Shown: positions 45,306 to 55,422, counted from the stretch's first letter. The stretch: 64,000 nucleotides of DNA from Aestuariibaculum sp. M13 (GCF_024723255.1 NZ_JANIAC010000001.1:511548-575547); one strand, 5' to 3'. Program-made: numbers and translations. The notes: a model not told the origin generated them from the letters alone.

Positions 45306-45872
45306 ATGAAGAAACGCGTCTTTTTATTATTGTTATTGGCACAGACCACTCTTTTATTTTCGCAAACAGATTCTATTTCTGAAGGGCGGGCAGCAGTTTA
45401 TTTCACCAGATCAAGTGGATTGGGAGGCTTAGTAAACTTCACTTACTTTGACGGCAAAAAAGTCATAGGGAAGTTTAATGGTTCGAAGTATATGAAGTAT
45501 GAATGCGAACCAGGCAAGCATCTGTTTTGGGCAAGATCAGAAAACAAATCATTTGTTGAAGCAGAACTGTTAGGTGGAAAAACATACATCATTGATGTTA
45601 TACCAACCTTAGGAGGATTAAAAGCAAGTGTTATATTAACTCCTGTTGATAAAAACAATTATAAATTAAAGCCTATTCAAAAACTTTTAGAAAAAAAGGA
45701 TGCCGAAATATTTGAAAAGGATGAATTAGACGCTCTACAATTAGAAATGGCCGATGTTATTGTAAGAGGATTTGAAAAATATAATGAACTGAAAGAAAAG
45801 GGAAAAAACATTCCAATACTTCTCCCTTCCATGACGGTTGAAGCATCGGACTTGATATATGTTAAAAAATAA
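45306..45872 (+). CDS. DUF2846-family secreted protein
   Basis: 188 aa. A signal peptide (about 1-20, LLFSQ) is followed by GRAAVYFTRSSGLGGLVNFT and YECEPGKHLFWARSE, the DUF2846 core. The C-terminal 60 residues are helical and charged. It is probably periplasmic or outer-membrane associated, function unknown. The 279-base gap upstream holds no visible gene. Confidence 0.8.
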   Translation: MKKRVFLLLLLAQTTLLFSQTDSISEGRAAVYFTRSSGLGGLVNFTYFDGKKVIGKFNGSKYMKYECEPGKHLFWARSENKSFVEAELLGGKTYIIDVIPTLGGLKASVILTPVDKNNYKLKPIQKLLEKKDAEIFEKDELDALQLEMADVIVRGFEKYNELKEKGKNIPILLPSMTVEASDLIYVKK

Positions 45873-45915
45873 GTATCTTATAGAGGCAAATAACCATCTA
45901 TAAATTAAGCGACTT

Positions 45916-46308
45916 ATGAGTTATTATTTTAGTACCGTTTTAAAAGAAAAAGACTTCGATAAAGCTATTGAACAAGTAGCGGCCGCCTTAAAAACAGAAG
46001 GTTTTGGCGTCCTTACCGAGATAGATATAACCCAAACCTTGAAAAACAAACTGGATGTCGATTTTAAGAAGTACCGCATACTGGGCGCCTGCAATCCGCC
46101 ATACGCCTATCAGGCATTAAGTAATGAAGATAAAATAGGGCTCTTCTTACCCTGTAATGTCGTGGTTATGGAGAATGACCACGGCGATATTGAAGTGGCA
46201 GCAGTCGATCCGGTCGCGTCTATGATGGCTGTAAAAAATGAAAATCTTGGCAGCGTGGCTATCGAGATTCAGCAAAAGCTTAAACGTGTTATTAAACATC
46301 TGGATTAA
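45916..46308 (+). CDS. DUF302-family protein
   Basis: 130 aa, cytoplasmic. The stretch FDKAIEQVAAALKTEGFGVL and the block RILGACNPPYAYQAL with LPCNVVV are diagnostic of DUF302. Function is unknown. Followed by its own terminator 30 bases later. Confidence 0.88.
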   Translation: MSYYFSTVLKEKDFDKAIEQVAAALKTEGFGVLTEIDITQTLKNKLDVDFKKYRILGACNPPYAYQALSNEDKIGLFLPCNVVVMENDHGDIEVAAVDPVASMMAVKNENLGSVAIEIQQKLKRVIKHLD

Positions 46309-46337
46309 AGCTAAAAGTGAAAAATATGAATAACCTC

Positions 46338-46363
46338 AACACCCTTTTAGGGTGTTTTTTTTA
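46338..46363 (+). terminator. Terminator after the DUF302 gene
   Basis: ACACCCT (46339-46345), TTT and AGGGTGT (46349-46355) are followed by eight T. Its presence argues against any coding start before 46455. Confidence 0.88.
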
Positions 46364-46454
46364 TGAATTAAACTTTGTTAAGATTTCCGTTTTGAAGTTC
46401 GAAAAAAGCAATTTATATTGTGAGAAAAATTACAACCCAAAAAAACCAATATTT

Positions 46455-46895
46455 ATGAAAACTTACTTAAGCGCATTACTTTTCTTAACATCAATGACAT
46501 TTGCATTTGCACAAAATACACCTCAAGAATTGACAGATGTATTTTTTAACACCTTTCAAAAAGAAGGTGCTTCAAAAGCGCTTGATGAATTATACTCAAG
46601 TAACTCTTGGATTTCGAGAAATGCTGACGCTATTACTAATTTAAAAAGCCAAATGGAAGGCTTGAATATTGATTATGTTGGTGAATATTATGGTTATGAA
46701 AAAATAAATAGTAAATCTTTAGGAAGTAGCTTTGTACACTTGAGCTATATGGCAAAGTACGACCGTCAACCCATTCGCTTTGTTTTTCAGTTTTATAAAC
46801 CAAAAGATAAATGGGTTATTTACTCTTTTAGTTTTGATACAAACATCTCGGAAGAACTAGCAGAATCTGCTAAAATATATTATCAGAATTTGTAG
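46455..46895 (+). CDS. Secreted hypothetical protein (146 aa)
   Basis: A signal peptide (MKTYLSALLFLTSMTFAFAQ) begins at ATG 46455. The frame is open to 46317, but that would translate the preceding terminator. The mature part (PQELTDVFFNTFQKEGASKA and later HLSYMAKYDRQPIRFVFQFY) looks like a small NTF2-like fold. No firm family. Probably periplasmic. Confidence 0.72.
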   Translation: MKTYLSALLFLTSMTFAFAQNTPQELTDVFFNTFQKEGASKALDELYSSNSWISRNADAITNLKSQMEGLNIDYVGEYYGYEKINSKSLGSSFVHLSYMAKYDRQPIRFVFQFYKPKDKWVIYSFSFDTNISEELAESAKIYYQNL

Positions 46896-46917
46896 TTTAA
46901 CCTTCATAATAACGAAC

Positions 46918-47145
46918 ATGTTAAAAAAACTATTAAGTGTTGTATTAATCTTTATAGGCATAAGCCTTCTGATCTCATTAATTCCAAAAATCCCTTTAAT
47001 CATTTCTGCTTTTAGCAAGGCCATGATAAATCAACAAGGTGGCGACTGGGGGTCCTTTGCAGGGTTACTAACCATATATGTTCCCATTGGTATTCTGGAT
47101 TATTTTTTATTAAAATTTGGATTTAAGCTTTTCAGAAACGATTAA
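46918..47145 (+). CDS. Small membrane protein (75 aa)
   Basis: Two to three hydrophobic segments (about 5-28 and 45-70). No family is recognised. It lies 22 bases after the secreted protein and 5 bases before the next small membrane gene, so these probably form one transcript. Confidence 0.65.
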   Translation: MLKKLLSVVLIFIGISLLISLIPKIPLIISAFSKAMINQQGGDWGSFAGLLTIYVPIGILDYFLLKFGFKLFRND

Positions 47146-47150
47146 TTAGC

Positions 47151-47501
47151 ATGCCCCATTATTACAAAGAAAAAGAGCTGAGTGCAGTTAATGGTAAAAT
47201 AGAAACCATAATAAGAGAATCTAACTTCATTCAAAAAAACATCTGGAAGGTTATAGGATTTGGAATAATAGTGTCTTTATGGGCACCTACATATTCTAAT
47301 CGTCATTCTTTAAGCAGACGTAAATCGGCTTTAGATATTAGTAACCTGAGTTATTATGAATTGGTTTTACTTACAGCCATTGTGTTCACCGTAATTTGCG
47401 TTCTTACCCATTACAGTATAAAATACCAGGATGGAAAAAAGTTAAAACAATTACACACCAGAAAATTAGAATTGGAAAAAGAACTAAACATGGTTAACTA
47501 A
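47151..47501 (+). CDS. Hypothetical membrane protein (116 aa)
   Basis: Two transmembrane helices (about 26-45 and 62-84) lie between a charged N-terminus and a coiled C-terminal helix (YQDGKKLKQLHTRKLELEKE). Family not recognised. It is 5 bases after the 75-aa gene. Confidence 0.65.
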   Translation: MPHYYKEKELSAVNGKIETIIRESNFIQKNIWKVIGFGIIVSLWAPTYSNRHSLSRRKSALDISNLSYYELVLLTAIVFTVICVLTHYSIKYQDGKKLKQLHTRKLELEKELNMVN

Positions 47502-47588
47502 GCATTTCGCCTAATAATAATTTAACTAGAGATTTAAATTTTATATGTAGTTTTATCGATATTTCAAATTTACTGCAAACCAAATTAG

Positions 47589-48902
47589 ATGAAACTTATA
47601 AAAAAAACGCTACTACTACTTTTAGCTTCCCTTAGTTTTTCCTGTGTAAAACAAGAAGAAAAAAAACAGCCCAATGTCGTACTTATTATGGTTGACGATA
47701 TGGGCTATGAATGTCTGAGTGCATACGGTTCCACTTCTTATAACACGCCTAATATTGATAAATTAGCAGAAAAGGGTATGTTGTTTGGAAACTGTGTATC
47801 ACAACCCTTATGTACCCCATCGCGAGTAAAAATCATGACAGGGAAATACAACTACCGAAACTATGATTATTTCGGGCATTTAAACAATTCGGAATACACC
47901 TTTGGGAACCTGATGCAGGATGCAGGATACGAAACCTGTATTGCCGGCAAATGGCAATTAAACGGGTTGTCTTTTAAAGACAGTATTAGCGATTGGAATG
48001 ACAATACCCGTCCCAACAAATTTGGTTTCGACGAGTATTGTTTATGGCAACTTACCAAAACCAGAGCCGATGGTGGCCGATACAGTGACCCGTTAATTGA
48101 ACAGAATGGTGAATTCCTGAAACGAAACGCAGACGATTATGGCCCTGATATTTTTTCAGATTATATTTTAGATTTTATAGAGCGAAAAAAAGACCAGCCA
48201 TTTTTTGTGTATTACCCTATGGTTTTAGTTCACGATCCGTTTGTACCAACACCAGATTCTAACACCTGGAATGACCGAGAAAACCGTTATAAAAACGACA
48301 CAACCTACTTTAAAGATATGGTAGCCTATACCGATAAAATAGTCGGTAAAATAACCCATAAACTGGAAGAGTTAAAATTGACAGATAACACTATTTTAAT
48401 CTTTACCGGTGATAACGGTACCCACCCTACTATTCAATCGCATATTAACAATGAACTTATTGTTGGTGGAAAAGGTAACACCATTGATGCCGGAACCCAT
48501 GTTCCACTTATCGTATACTGGCCGGAACAAATAAAGGAAAAATCGGTTTACAATCACCTTATTGAATTCAGTGACTTCTTCCCTACTCTGGCCGAATTAA
48601 CAGAATCGAAAGCTGTATCAGATGGTAAAAGTTTCTATCCCCTGCTAACAGGTAAAGAGTATCAACCAAGAGAAACCGCTTTTGTGCATTACGATCCGCA
48701 ATGGGGAGCTAATGTTAGTAAGTATAGAAACCAGTTTGTACGTTCTTTAGATTATAAATTATACCCTAATAACAACTTCTATAATCTCAATAACGATAAA
48801 CTGGAACAACATCCGTTAGCATTAGATTCCCTTGACAGCAGCGAGCAAGACATTAAAAACACCTTAGAAAAAGAATTAGAGAAACATCCAAAATGGAAAT
48901 AA
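47589..48902 (+). CDS. Sulfatase lipoprotein (CTPSR type)
   Basis: 437 aa. A lipoprotein signal with lipobox SFSC (Cys19) is followed by VLIMVDDMGYECLSAYG, CTPSR (Cys75, formylglycine site in classical CxPSR form), AGKWQLNG and FTGDNGTHPT. It is a surface or periplasmic sulfate-ester hydrolase. Its end meets an exported endonuclease/exonuclease/phosphatase-fold gene, and a beta-helix glycan enzyme follows, so this is a second small carbohydrate locus. Sequence differs strongly from the 27-34 kb sulfatases. Confidence 0.9.
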   Translation: MKLIKKTLLLLLASLSFSCVKQEEKKQPNVVLIMVDDMGYECLSAYGSTSYNTPNIDKLAEKGMLFGNCVSQPLCTPSRVKIMTGKYNYRNYDYFGHLNNSEYTFGNLMQDAGYETCIAGKWQLNGLSFKDSISDWNDNTRPNKFGFDEYCLWQLTKTRADGGRYSDPLIEQNGEFLKRNADDYGPDIFSDYILDFIERKKDQPFFVYYPMVLVHDPFVPTPDSNTWNDRENRYKNDTTYFKDMVAYTDKIVGKITHKLEELKLTDNTILIFTGDNGTHPTIQSHINNELIVGGKGNTIDAGTHVPLIVYWPEQIKEKSVYNHLIEFSDFFPTLAELTESKAVSDGKSFYPLLTGKEYQPRETAFVHYDPQWGANVSKYRNQFVRSLDYKLYPNNNFYNLNNDKLEQHPLALDSLDSSEQDIKNTLEKELEKHPKWK

Positions 48903-48907
48903 ACAAT

Positions 48908-49738
48908 ATGTTTTCAGATTTTAAATACCTTCTTTTAAGCATTGTGTTTTCAAGTCTGGCAATACAGGCACAAACTACCGTAATGTCGTTTAATATTCGT
49001 TACGACAACGCTAGCGATAAAGCCAACTGGTGGGAATACCGTAAAACGGAAGTCGCTAAACTTATAGACTACTACCATCCTGACTTTTTAGGTATTCAGG
49101 AAGGGTTGCACCATCAGGTTACTTTTATAAAAGACCACATGACAAATTACGACTTTATTGGCGTTGGGCGCGACGATGGAAAAACCAAAGGCGAATATTC
49201 AGCGTTGTTCTACGATAGTAGTAAATACGACGTATTAAAACAGGATACGTTCTGGCTTTCGGAAACGCCTGAACAAATATCTGTAGGATGGGATGCTTCT
49301 ATGGAACGCATCTGCACCTACGGGTTATTTAAAAACAGAAATACCGGAGAGGTTGTTTATATATTCAATACGCATTTTGACCATATTGGTCCTAAAGCTC
49401 AGGAAGAATCTTCAAAACTTATTTTAAAAACTATTGAACAATTAGGTATTACTAAAGAAAAGCTGGTGGTTATGGGCGATTTAAACAGTGAACCTAAAAG
49501 CCCTCCGATACAAACCTTAAAAACAAAACTGAACGATGGTTTAGAAACAACCTCAAGTCCGTTTTATGGACCTTTGGGTACCTTTAATAATTTCGACCCT
49601 ATGGCTGAGTTAAACAAACGTATCGATTATATTTTTACCAAAAACGCCACAGTGCTTCGCTACCGACACATAGACGACCGACGCATCAACGGACTTTGTG
49701 TTTCAGATCATCTCCCTGTTTTTGTCAAGTTGAAATAA
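48908..49738 (+). CDS. Exported endonuclease/exonuclease/phosphatase-family protein
   Basis: About 276 aa. A signal peptide (MFSDFKYLLLSIVFSSLAIQ) is followed by an EEP fold with VMSFNIRYDN, FLGIQEGLHHQ, NTHFDHIG, VVMGDLNSEP and the final SDHLPVFVKL. All catalytic positions of the family are present. Bacteroidota proteins of this type are exported phosphodiesterases or phosphatases of unknown substrate. I start at ATG 48908, 5 bases after the sulfatase stop. An ATG at 48893 would overlap it and add five residues. Confidence 0.87.
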   Translation: MFSDFKYLLLSIVFSSLAIQAQTTVMSFNIRYDNASDKANWWEYRKTEVAKLIDYYHPDFLGIQEGLHHQVTFIKDHMTNYDFIGVGRDDGKTKGEYSALFYDSSKYDVLKQDTFWLSETPEQISVGWDASMERICTYGLFKNRNTGEVVYIFNTHFDHIGPKAQEESSKLILKTIEQLGITKEKLVVMGDLNSEPKSPPIQTLKTKLNDGLETTSSPFYGPLGTFNNFDPMAELNKRIDYIFTKNATVLRYRHIDDRRINGLCVSDHLPVFVKLK

Positions 49739-49753
49739 GACTCTTAATTACAA

Positions 49754-49784
49754 TAAAAAAACGCCCTAAAAAGGGCGTTTTTTA
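49754..49784 (+). terminator. Terminator after the sulfatase/EEP pair
   Basis: ACGCCCT and AGGGCGT with a four-A loop, flanked by A- and T-runs. Confidence 0.88.
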
Positions 49785-49895
49785 TACCTATTATTAAATA
49801 TAAAAGTATTTTGAAGTTGTAAAAAACATGATATCTTGTGCCAAATTAAAATCACCTAAACAAATATGTGCTCCAGCACACTGCAATATTACCAA

Positions 49896-52259
49896 ATGAT
49901 TAAAAAACACATTACACCGTTATTTATTCTATGTCTACTTACCTTAACTAGTTGTCATAAACAACCCAATGAAATTTTCGTCAGTCCTAACGGAAATGAC
50001 ACTAATCGAGGCTCTAAACAATCTCCTATACAAACTATACAAAAAGCACTTGATTTAGCAAAAGCAGCCAAAACTCGTGCTGATGATAAAGTTACTATTA
50101 AATTATTAGCTGGTGATTATTACTTAACTGAACCTTTAACCATAACTCCAGAATTAAATAATCTTGAAATTATTGGAGAAGGCACTAATAAGGTTAATGT
50201 TAAAGGTTCGAAAATTATAAAAACCAAATGGAGTATTTATAAAGATAATATCTGGGTAACCGAGCTCAATGAAAACATTGAATTTAACCAACTTTTCATT
50301 AATGGTAAACAGCAGATTTTAGCTCGATATCCTAATTACAATAAACAAGGTGGTGCATGGCAAGGTCATGCGGCCGATGCTATTTCTAAAGAACGTGTAA
50401 ATGGTTGGAGTAATCCTATTGGCGGTTTTGTACATGCCATGCACAACGGACGATGGGGTGGATTCCATTATGAAATTACCAGTATATCTGAGGATGGAGA
50501 CCTACAACTTACCGGCGGCCACCAAAACAATCGCCCTTCTGCCATGCATCAAAAATTGCGCATGGTTGAAAATATATTCGAGGAATTAGATAGTGAAAAT
50601 GAATGGTACTATAGCAAACAAGATAAAAAACTTTACTTATGGATTCAACCAGATATAGATTTAAATACTGCCCAAGTTGAAGTTTCTGTTCTAAAACACT
50701 TGATTGACATAAAAGGAAGTTTAGAACATCCTGTCAAAAACATTCTTATTTCTGATATTACCTTTCAACATGCCAAACGTACTTTTATGGAAGAGTACGA
50801 ACCCTTACTCCGCAGTGACTGGACGATTTATCGTGGTGGGGCTATAACAATGAACGGCACCGAACATTGCAGCATCGAAGATCGCACATTTACGAACCTT
50901 GGTGGTAATGTTATTTTCGTGAATGGTTATAACCTGTCGAATAATTTCAGTGGGAACCACATCTATAATTGCGGGGCTTCGGCAATAAGTTTTGTCGGCG
51001 ATGCTTCGGCAGTACGATCACCTTCTTTTAAATATGAGGAATTTGTTCCTGCAAAAGACATAGATACTATTAAAGGACCTGCCAACAACTTATATCCTTC
51101 AAAATGCATTGTTGAAAACAATCTTATTCATGATATAGGCACAATAGAAAAACAAGTTGCTGGGGTACAATTGTCTATGTCAATGAAAATTCATATTAAA
51201 AATAATAGTATCTATGATGTACCGCGTGCCGGAATAAATGCTAATGAAGGCACATGGGGAGGACACATTATTGAGTACAACGATGTATTTAATACCGTTT
51301 TAGAAACCAGTGATCATGGCGCATTTAACTCTTGGGGACGTGACCGTTTCTGGCATCCTACCTATAACGTTATTGATAGCCTTGTACATGCCAATCCTGA
51401 AATTCCCTACTGGGACGCGATGTATACGACTGTAATTCGAAACAACCGTTTTCGCTGTGACCATGGCTGGGATATTGACTTAGATGATGGTTCTTCAAAC
51501 TATCACATATACAACAACCTGTGTTTAAACGGAGGTATAAAACTTCGTGAAGGTTTTTATCGAGTAGTAGAAAACAATATCATGGTAAATAACGGATTTC
51601 ATCCTCACGTTTGGTTTGATAACAGTGAAGACGTATTTAAACACAACATTTCTATGACCAAACATTTCCCGATTCGCCTTAAAGGCTGGGGAAAAGAAGT
51701 TGATTACAATGTGTTTCCTGATAGTACAGCCTTGGCTTTAGCTAAGCAAAACCACACCGACGAACATAGTGTTTATGGTAATCCCATGTTTATGAATCCC
51801 GGACAGGGAGACTTTAACGTGTCACAGAACTCAATTGCATTACAAGTAGGCTTCAAAAACTTTCCTATGGATCAGTTTGGAGTTCAAAAACCAAAACTAA
51901 AAGCCCTGGCTAAGCAACCGAATATTCCTCAATTAAAGATTAAATCAATTTACAAAACAAACAGTAAAACTCAAGAATGGCTTGGGGCTACACTTAAAAA
52001 TATTGAAACGCCAGAGGAGCAATCGGCATCAGGATTATTTGACATGAATGGTGTAATTGTTTTAAAAGTAAATAGCGATAGTAAACTGATTCATTCCGGA
52101 TTAAAAGAAGGTGATGTTATTGTTGGAATGGAAGAAGAAAAAGTGAAGCATATTGCAGATTTCCTGAACAAATACAACAGCAAAAATTTAAACGGAAAGA
52201 TTAAGCTACGTATTGTTCGCAATCAAAAACCAACAGATCTAATAATAAACATACAATAA
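49896..52259 (+). CDS. Right-handed parallel beta-helix lipoprotein with C-terminal PDZ domain (GH141-like)
   Basis: 787 aa from ATG 49896, where a lipoprotein signal begins (lipobox LTSC); an ATG 30 bases upstream precedes it. The N-terminal block IFVSPNGNDTNRGS is a DUF1565-type opening. About 280-640 form beta-helix coils (NILISDITFQ, GGNVIFVNGYNLSNNFSGNH, VRNNRFR-like turns). The overall layout resembles GH141 glycosidases, but I could not confirm the family. About 695-785 is a PDZ domain (HSGLKEGDVIVGMEEEKVKH). It is probably surface glycan processing with the adjacent sulfatase. Confidence 0.78.
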   Translation: MIKKHITPLFILCLLTLTSCHKQPNEIFVSPNGNDTNRGSKQSPIQTIQKALDLAKAAKTRADDKVTIKLLAGDYYLTEPLTITPELNNLEIIGEGTNKVNVKGSKIIKTKWSIYKDNIWVTELNENIEFNQLFINGKQQILARYPNYNKQGGAWQGHAADAISKERVNGWSNPIGGFVHAMHNGRWGGFHYEITSISEDGDLQLTGGHQNNRPSAMHQKLRMVENIFEELDSENEWYYSKQDKKLYLWIQPDIDLNTAQVEVSVLKHLIDIKGSLEHPVKNILISDITFQHAKRTFMEEYEPLLRSDWTIYRGGAITMNGTEHCSIEDRTFTNLGGNVIFVNGYNLSNNFSGNHIYNCGASAISFVGDASAVRSPSFKYEEFVPAKDIDTIKGPANNLYPSKCIVENNLIHDIGTIEKQVAGVQLSMSMKIHIKNNSIYDVPRAGINANEGTWGGHIIEYNDVFNTVLETSDHGAFNSWGRDRFWHPTYNVIDSLVHANPEIPYWDAMYTTVIRNNRFRCDHGWDIDLDDGSSNYHIYNNLCLNGGIKLREGFYRVVENNIMVNNGFHPHVWFDNSEDVFKHNISMTKHFPIRLKGWGKEVDYNVFPDSTALALAKQNHTDEHSVYGNPMFMNPGQGDFNVSQNSIALQVGFKNFPMDQFGVQKPKLKALAKQPNIPQLKIKSIYKTNSKTQEWLGATLKNIETPEEQSASGLFDMNGVIVLKVNSDSKLIHSGLKEGDVIVGMEEEKVKHIADFLNKYNSKNLNGKIKLRIVRNQKPTDLIINIQ

Positions 52260-52375
52260 ACTTATAAAACCTTAAAACAAAACTCCCTACAGAGGGCGTT
52301 TTTTATTATAATCTTTTTTATCGTATCTTTAAACTAGCCTTAACTGTATGACTTCTTACTTTTAAAACGACTATA

Positions 52376-52900
52376 ATGAAAAGTAAGTGGCTATTTCTTG
52401 CTGTCTTTTTCCTGATTTGTTCTTCACCAAGCCTTAACGCACAAGAAGGCTTTCGATTTGAAGCTAATGTTGGGGTTCCTTTAGCCGATTCCGGCGATTT
52501 TTACTCATTTGCTCTTCAGGGTAACTTCTACTATTCCTGGAAGGTATCTGATAAGGTTTATATAGGACCAACAGTCGGTATTATGTATTTATTTGAAGAG
52601 GACACGACTGGATCTTTTGATTCCTTACCGGCTTTTTATATTCCAATTGCTGCCAGTGGAAGGGTTAAACTAAATACAAACTGGGCAGCTGGTTTCGATT
52701 TGGGCTACGCTATAGACGGTAATCTTGGAACTTATTTTGGGAGCGGGTTTGAAGAAGATAGTACCGGAGGTATTTATTTGCGACCAGTGGTCGGCTACTA
52801 TTTCAAGGAAAAACTAGCCTTGATAGCCTCCTATACACATATCAACCAAAAAAATTACAAAGCAGCTTCCTTAAGTTTAGGTGTAAATTTCTGGTTCTAG
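52376..52900 (+). CDS. Outer-membrane beta-barrel protein (174 aa)
   Basis: A signal peptide (about 1-22, LNAQ) is followed by a barrel of alternating hydrophobic strands (FRFEANVGVPLADSGDFYSF, GRVKLNTNWAAGFDLGYAID) ending in the aromatic LSLGVNFWF, the usual C-terminal strand for barrel insertion. A TATCTTTA -7 element lies at 52324-52331. Typical small porin-like or adhesin-like barrel; role unknown. Confidence 0.82.
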   Translation: MKSKWLFLAVFFLICSSPSLNAQEGFRFEANVGVPLADSGDFYSFALQGNFYYSWKVSDKVYIGPTVGIMYLFEEDTTGSFDSLPAFYIPIAASGRVKLNTNWAAGFDLGYAIDGNLGTYFGSGFEEDSTGGIYLRPVVGYYFKEKLALIASYTHINQKNYKAASLSLGVNFWF

Positions 52901-53164
52901 CCAAAACTTTAAAAATAGCCCCTAAATACTACCCCAATTACACCAAACATGCGAAGACATAAACTCTAATAACTATTGTACAACAAACCTAAAGAAACTG
53001 AAATCTCTGTACAGAAGGTATTTGACAAATTATAAAAAAACACTCCCAATAGAATATTTTTATAATAATTTATACCTAATAAATATTTCATTCATTCACA
53101 TATAAATACCTTCCTATTTCGTACCTTTATAAATGGGGTTGACTGAATACTAAGTTTAGAAATC

Positions 53165-53791
53165 ATGGCAACTTTGAAAAAACTCAAATCCTGGTTTTAC
53201 CCGGTTACCCCATTTACCATCGTTACCATCTTAGGCATTGTAATCGCCATACAATCCATTTACATCGGACTCACTTATGAAAGTCCGATGATTCTTTATC
53301 CCATTATGGTTATACCCATTGTGGTCTTTATTTTTGTTATGTATGTTTTAGATCGATTCTTTATTAAAAGCACGCCTTACTACATCATCTTTGTCATAGA
53401 ATTAATATTATCCACAGGTGGATATGTTGGTTTTAAATACATGAATGGCACCAACGATATTCATGTTAACACTAACGAAGATTATATTTTAGTAATCTAC
53501 AATGCTAAAGAGAATTCTATGAATAACTTTAAGAAAACCGACCTCTTTAGTAAGGAATTAAAACTAAACGAAAATGTGATACATTTAAATCCATCTCTTT
53601 ACCTTGACGATGACATTCGTATTCTTCCACCAAAAAGCTGGAAAGGCGGATTTCAAAATATCGGTAAATACCACTTTGATAATGATTCTATACCCTACCT
53701 TTATATTTCTAAAACTTTTTCGCCAACAGAACAAAAGCATATAGAACAACAGTTTATAGATAGTTTGTTATCTCAAATATATCATAAATAG
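53165..53791 (+). CDS. Hypothetical membrane protein (208 aa)
   Basis: Three transmembrane helices (about 17-38, 42-64 and 70-90) are followed by a soluble C-terminal domain (about 95-208). A TACCTTTA -7 element lies about 45 bases upstream. No family is recognised. The 264-base gap before it has no other gene. Confidence 0.65.
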   Translation: MATLKKLKSWFYPVTPFTIVTILGIVIAIQSIYIGLTYESPMILYPIMVIPIVVFIFVMYVLDRFFIKSTPYYIIFVIELILSTGGYVGFKYMNGTNDIHVNTNEDYILVIYNAKENSMNNFKKTDLFSKELKLNENVIHLNPSLYLDDDIRILPPKSWKGGFQNIGKYHFDNDSIPYLYISKTFSPTEQKHIEQQFIDSLLSQIYHK

Positions 53792-53884
53792 CATTTTTAT
53801 TATTTAAGGTTTGCTTTTAAAAAAAAAAATGTTTTTTTTTGTAAGAAATTATTTTAAATTAGAAATAACCCAAATCTTACAAAA

Positions 53885-54313
53885 ATGAAAAAACAAAAAA
53901 CATTATTAACTTTAGCAACCTTAATTTCATTATTTGGTTCATCATGTTCTGATGACGAAAAAACAACTACTGAAGACCCTCTGTTACTTATTGGACAATG
54001 GAAAATTGAATCTGAAACTGTTGATGGTTTAGCTACAGAATACGGTAGCTGTGGTGGTGACATTTTAAACATTACAGCATCTGGAACTTTCAATTCCTAC
54101 GGATTTTATTTCAATAATGATACTTGTAATGAAGATGGGAATGAATATGGAGATTGGTCTGAAGAAGAAAATGTACTTATTCTAAAGTACGATGCATCTA
54201 TGGATTTAGAAGATGAACACTGGATAATAAACAGCATAAACGAAACACAATTAAAATTAACCGAAGAATCCATCGAAGGTGAAAAGATTGTTAGAACATT
54301 TAATAAATTATAG
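53885..54313 (+). CDS. Lipocalin-like lipoprotein (142 aa)
   Basis: A lipoprotein signal (lipobox GSSC, Cys21) is followed by DDEKTTTEDP and a small beta-barrel domain beginning LLIGQWKIESETVDG, the lipocalin-like pattern common in Bacteroidota. Outer-membrane or periplasmic; ligand unknown. Terminator follows. Confidence 0.8.
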   Translation: MKKQKTLLTLATLISLFGSSCSDDEKTTTEDPLLLIGQWKIESETVDGLATEYGSCGGDILNITASGTFNSYGFYFNNDTCNEDGNEYGDWSEEENVLILKYDASMDLEDEHWIINSINETQLKLTEESIEGEKIVRTFNKL

Positions 54314-54333
54314 TTTCTTATCAATCTACATTT

Positions 54334-54360
54334 TAACGCTCTAATAAGGGCGTTTTTTAT
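54334..54360 (+). terminator. Terminator after the lipocalin-like gene
   Basis: AACGCTCT and AGGGCGTT pair with one wobble around a short loop, followed by T. Confidence 0.8.
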
Positions 54361-54436
54361 TCTTAAAAATCAACAGATTATCATTATATTGTAAAGCCCT
54401 TTCTAGCTCCCTGCTTATGACTAACGAAGTCAATCT

Positions 54437-55303
54437 ATGAAACAAGTTTTTCAAACACTGTTCCTTACATGTATAAGTCTATCATTGGGTTTTATGGATG
54501 CTCAAACCATGATGCAACCCAATTTCGATACACCTTATGGCAACAACACAACTACCGGAAAGTTTGCTGAAATTAATGGAGCCAATATATACTACGAAAC
54601 CTATGGCACTGGAGAACCATTACTTCTTATTCATGGTTGTGGTGCGAACATAAAATCTATGGAAAACCAGATTGAATATTTTAAAAATAAATACCATGTG
54701 ATTGTTGCCGACAGCCGAGGCCAAGGAAAATCGGAATTAAAAACAGACTCACTAACCTATGACCAGATGACAAAAGACTGGGAAGGCTTGGTTCGGTATT
54801 TAAAATTAGATTCTATAAATATTCTTGGATGGAGCGACGGTGGTATTATAAGTTTAAAAATGGGCATTAACCGACAAGCCAACATTAAAAAAATTATAAC
54901 CATGGGTGCTAATTTGCGACCAGATACCACTGCTGTGAATAGCTGGGCACCAAAAAGTGTTAGGGAAGATTTAGATTATGTAAAGCGTATGATTTCTTTA
55001 AATGATAAATCCAGAGACTGGGAAAAATTTAAACAATTAGATGAATTAGTATTGTTTCAGCCTAATATTAGTCATGAAGAACTACAACAAATAGAAGCCG
55101 CCGTTTTGGTTGTAAATGGCGATAGCGACATTATAAAAAATGAACATGCAGTTGAAATATATCAGAATATCCCAAAAGCCCAACTTTGCATCATGCCAGG
55201 CGAAACGCATTATACACCTGGTTCTAATCCAAACTATTTTAATGCTATCATTGAAAAGTTTCTGTCAGAACCCTTTACACGTCCAACCTCAGAATGGGAT
55301 TAA
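54437..55303 (+). CDS. Exported alpha/beta hydrolase
   Basis: 288 aa. A signal peptide (about 1-22) is followed by an alpha/beta-hydrolase fold with LLLIHGCGANIKSM (oxyanion hole), LGWSDGGIISL (nucleophile Ser), VVNGDSDIIKN (acid) and MPGETHYTPG (His). The complete triad suggests an active esterase or lipase-like enzyme in the periplasm. Substrate unknown. Confidence 0.88.
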   Translation: MKQVFQTLFLTCISLSLGFMDAQTMMQPNFDTPYGNNTTTGKFAEINGANIYYETYGTGEPLLLIHGCGANIKSMENQIEYFKNKYHVIVADSRGQGKSELKTDSLTYDQMTKDWEGLVRYLKLDSINILGWSDGGIISLKMGINRQANIKKIITMGANLRPDTTAVNSWAPKSVREDLDYVKRMISLNDKSRDWEKFKQLDELVLFQPNISHEELQQIEAAVLVVNGDSDIIKNEHAVEIYQNIPKAQLCIMPGETHYTPGSNPNYFNAIIEKFLSEPFTRPTSEWD

Positions 55304-55422
55304 CCTAAAAAAATAAATAGTTTTTTCAATAAAATTTTACGGAAAACCCTCATTAATTCCGAAAGAATATCATCTATATTTGAGTCCGAAAAATATCATA
55401 CAATCTTACCACTAAACGACTC

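Noticed and set aside
46317-46454. Upstream start of the secreted 146-aa protein
   Set aside because: The extra 46 residues would be read through a strong terminator hairpin; a signal peptide begins at 46455.
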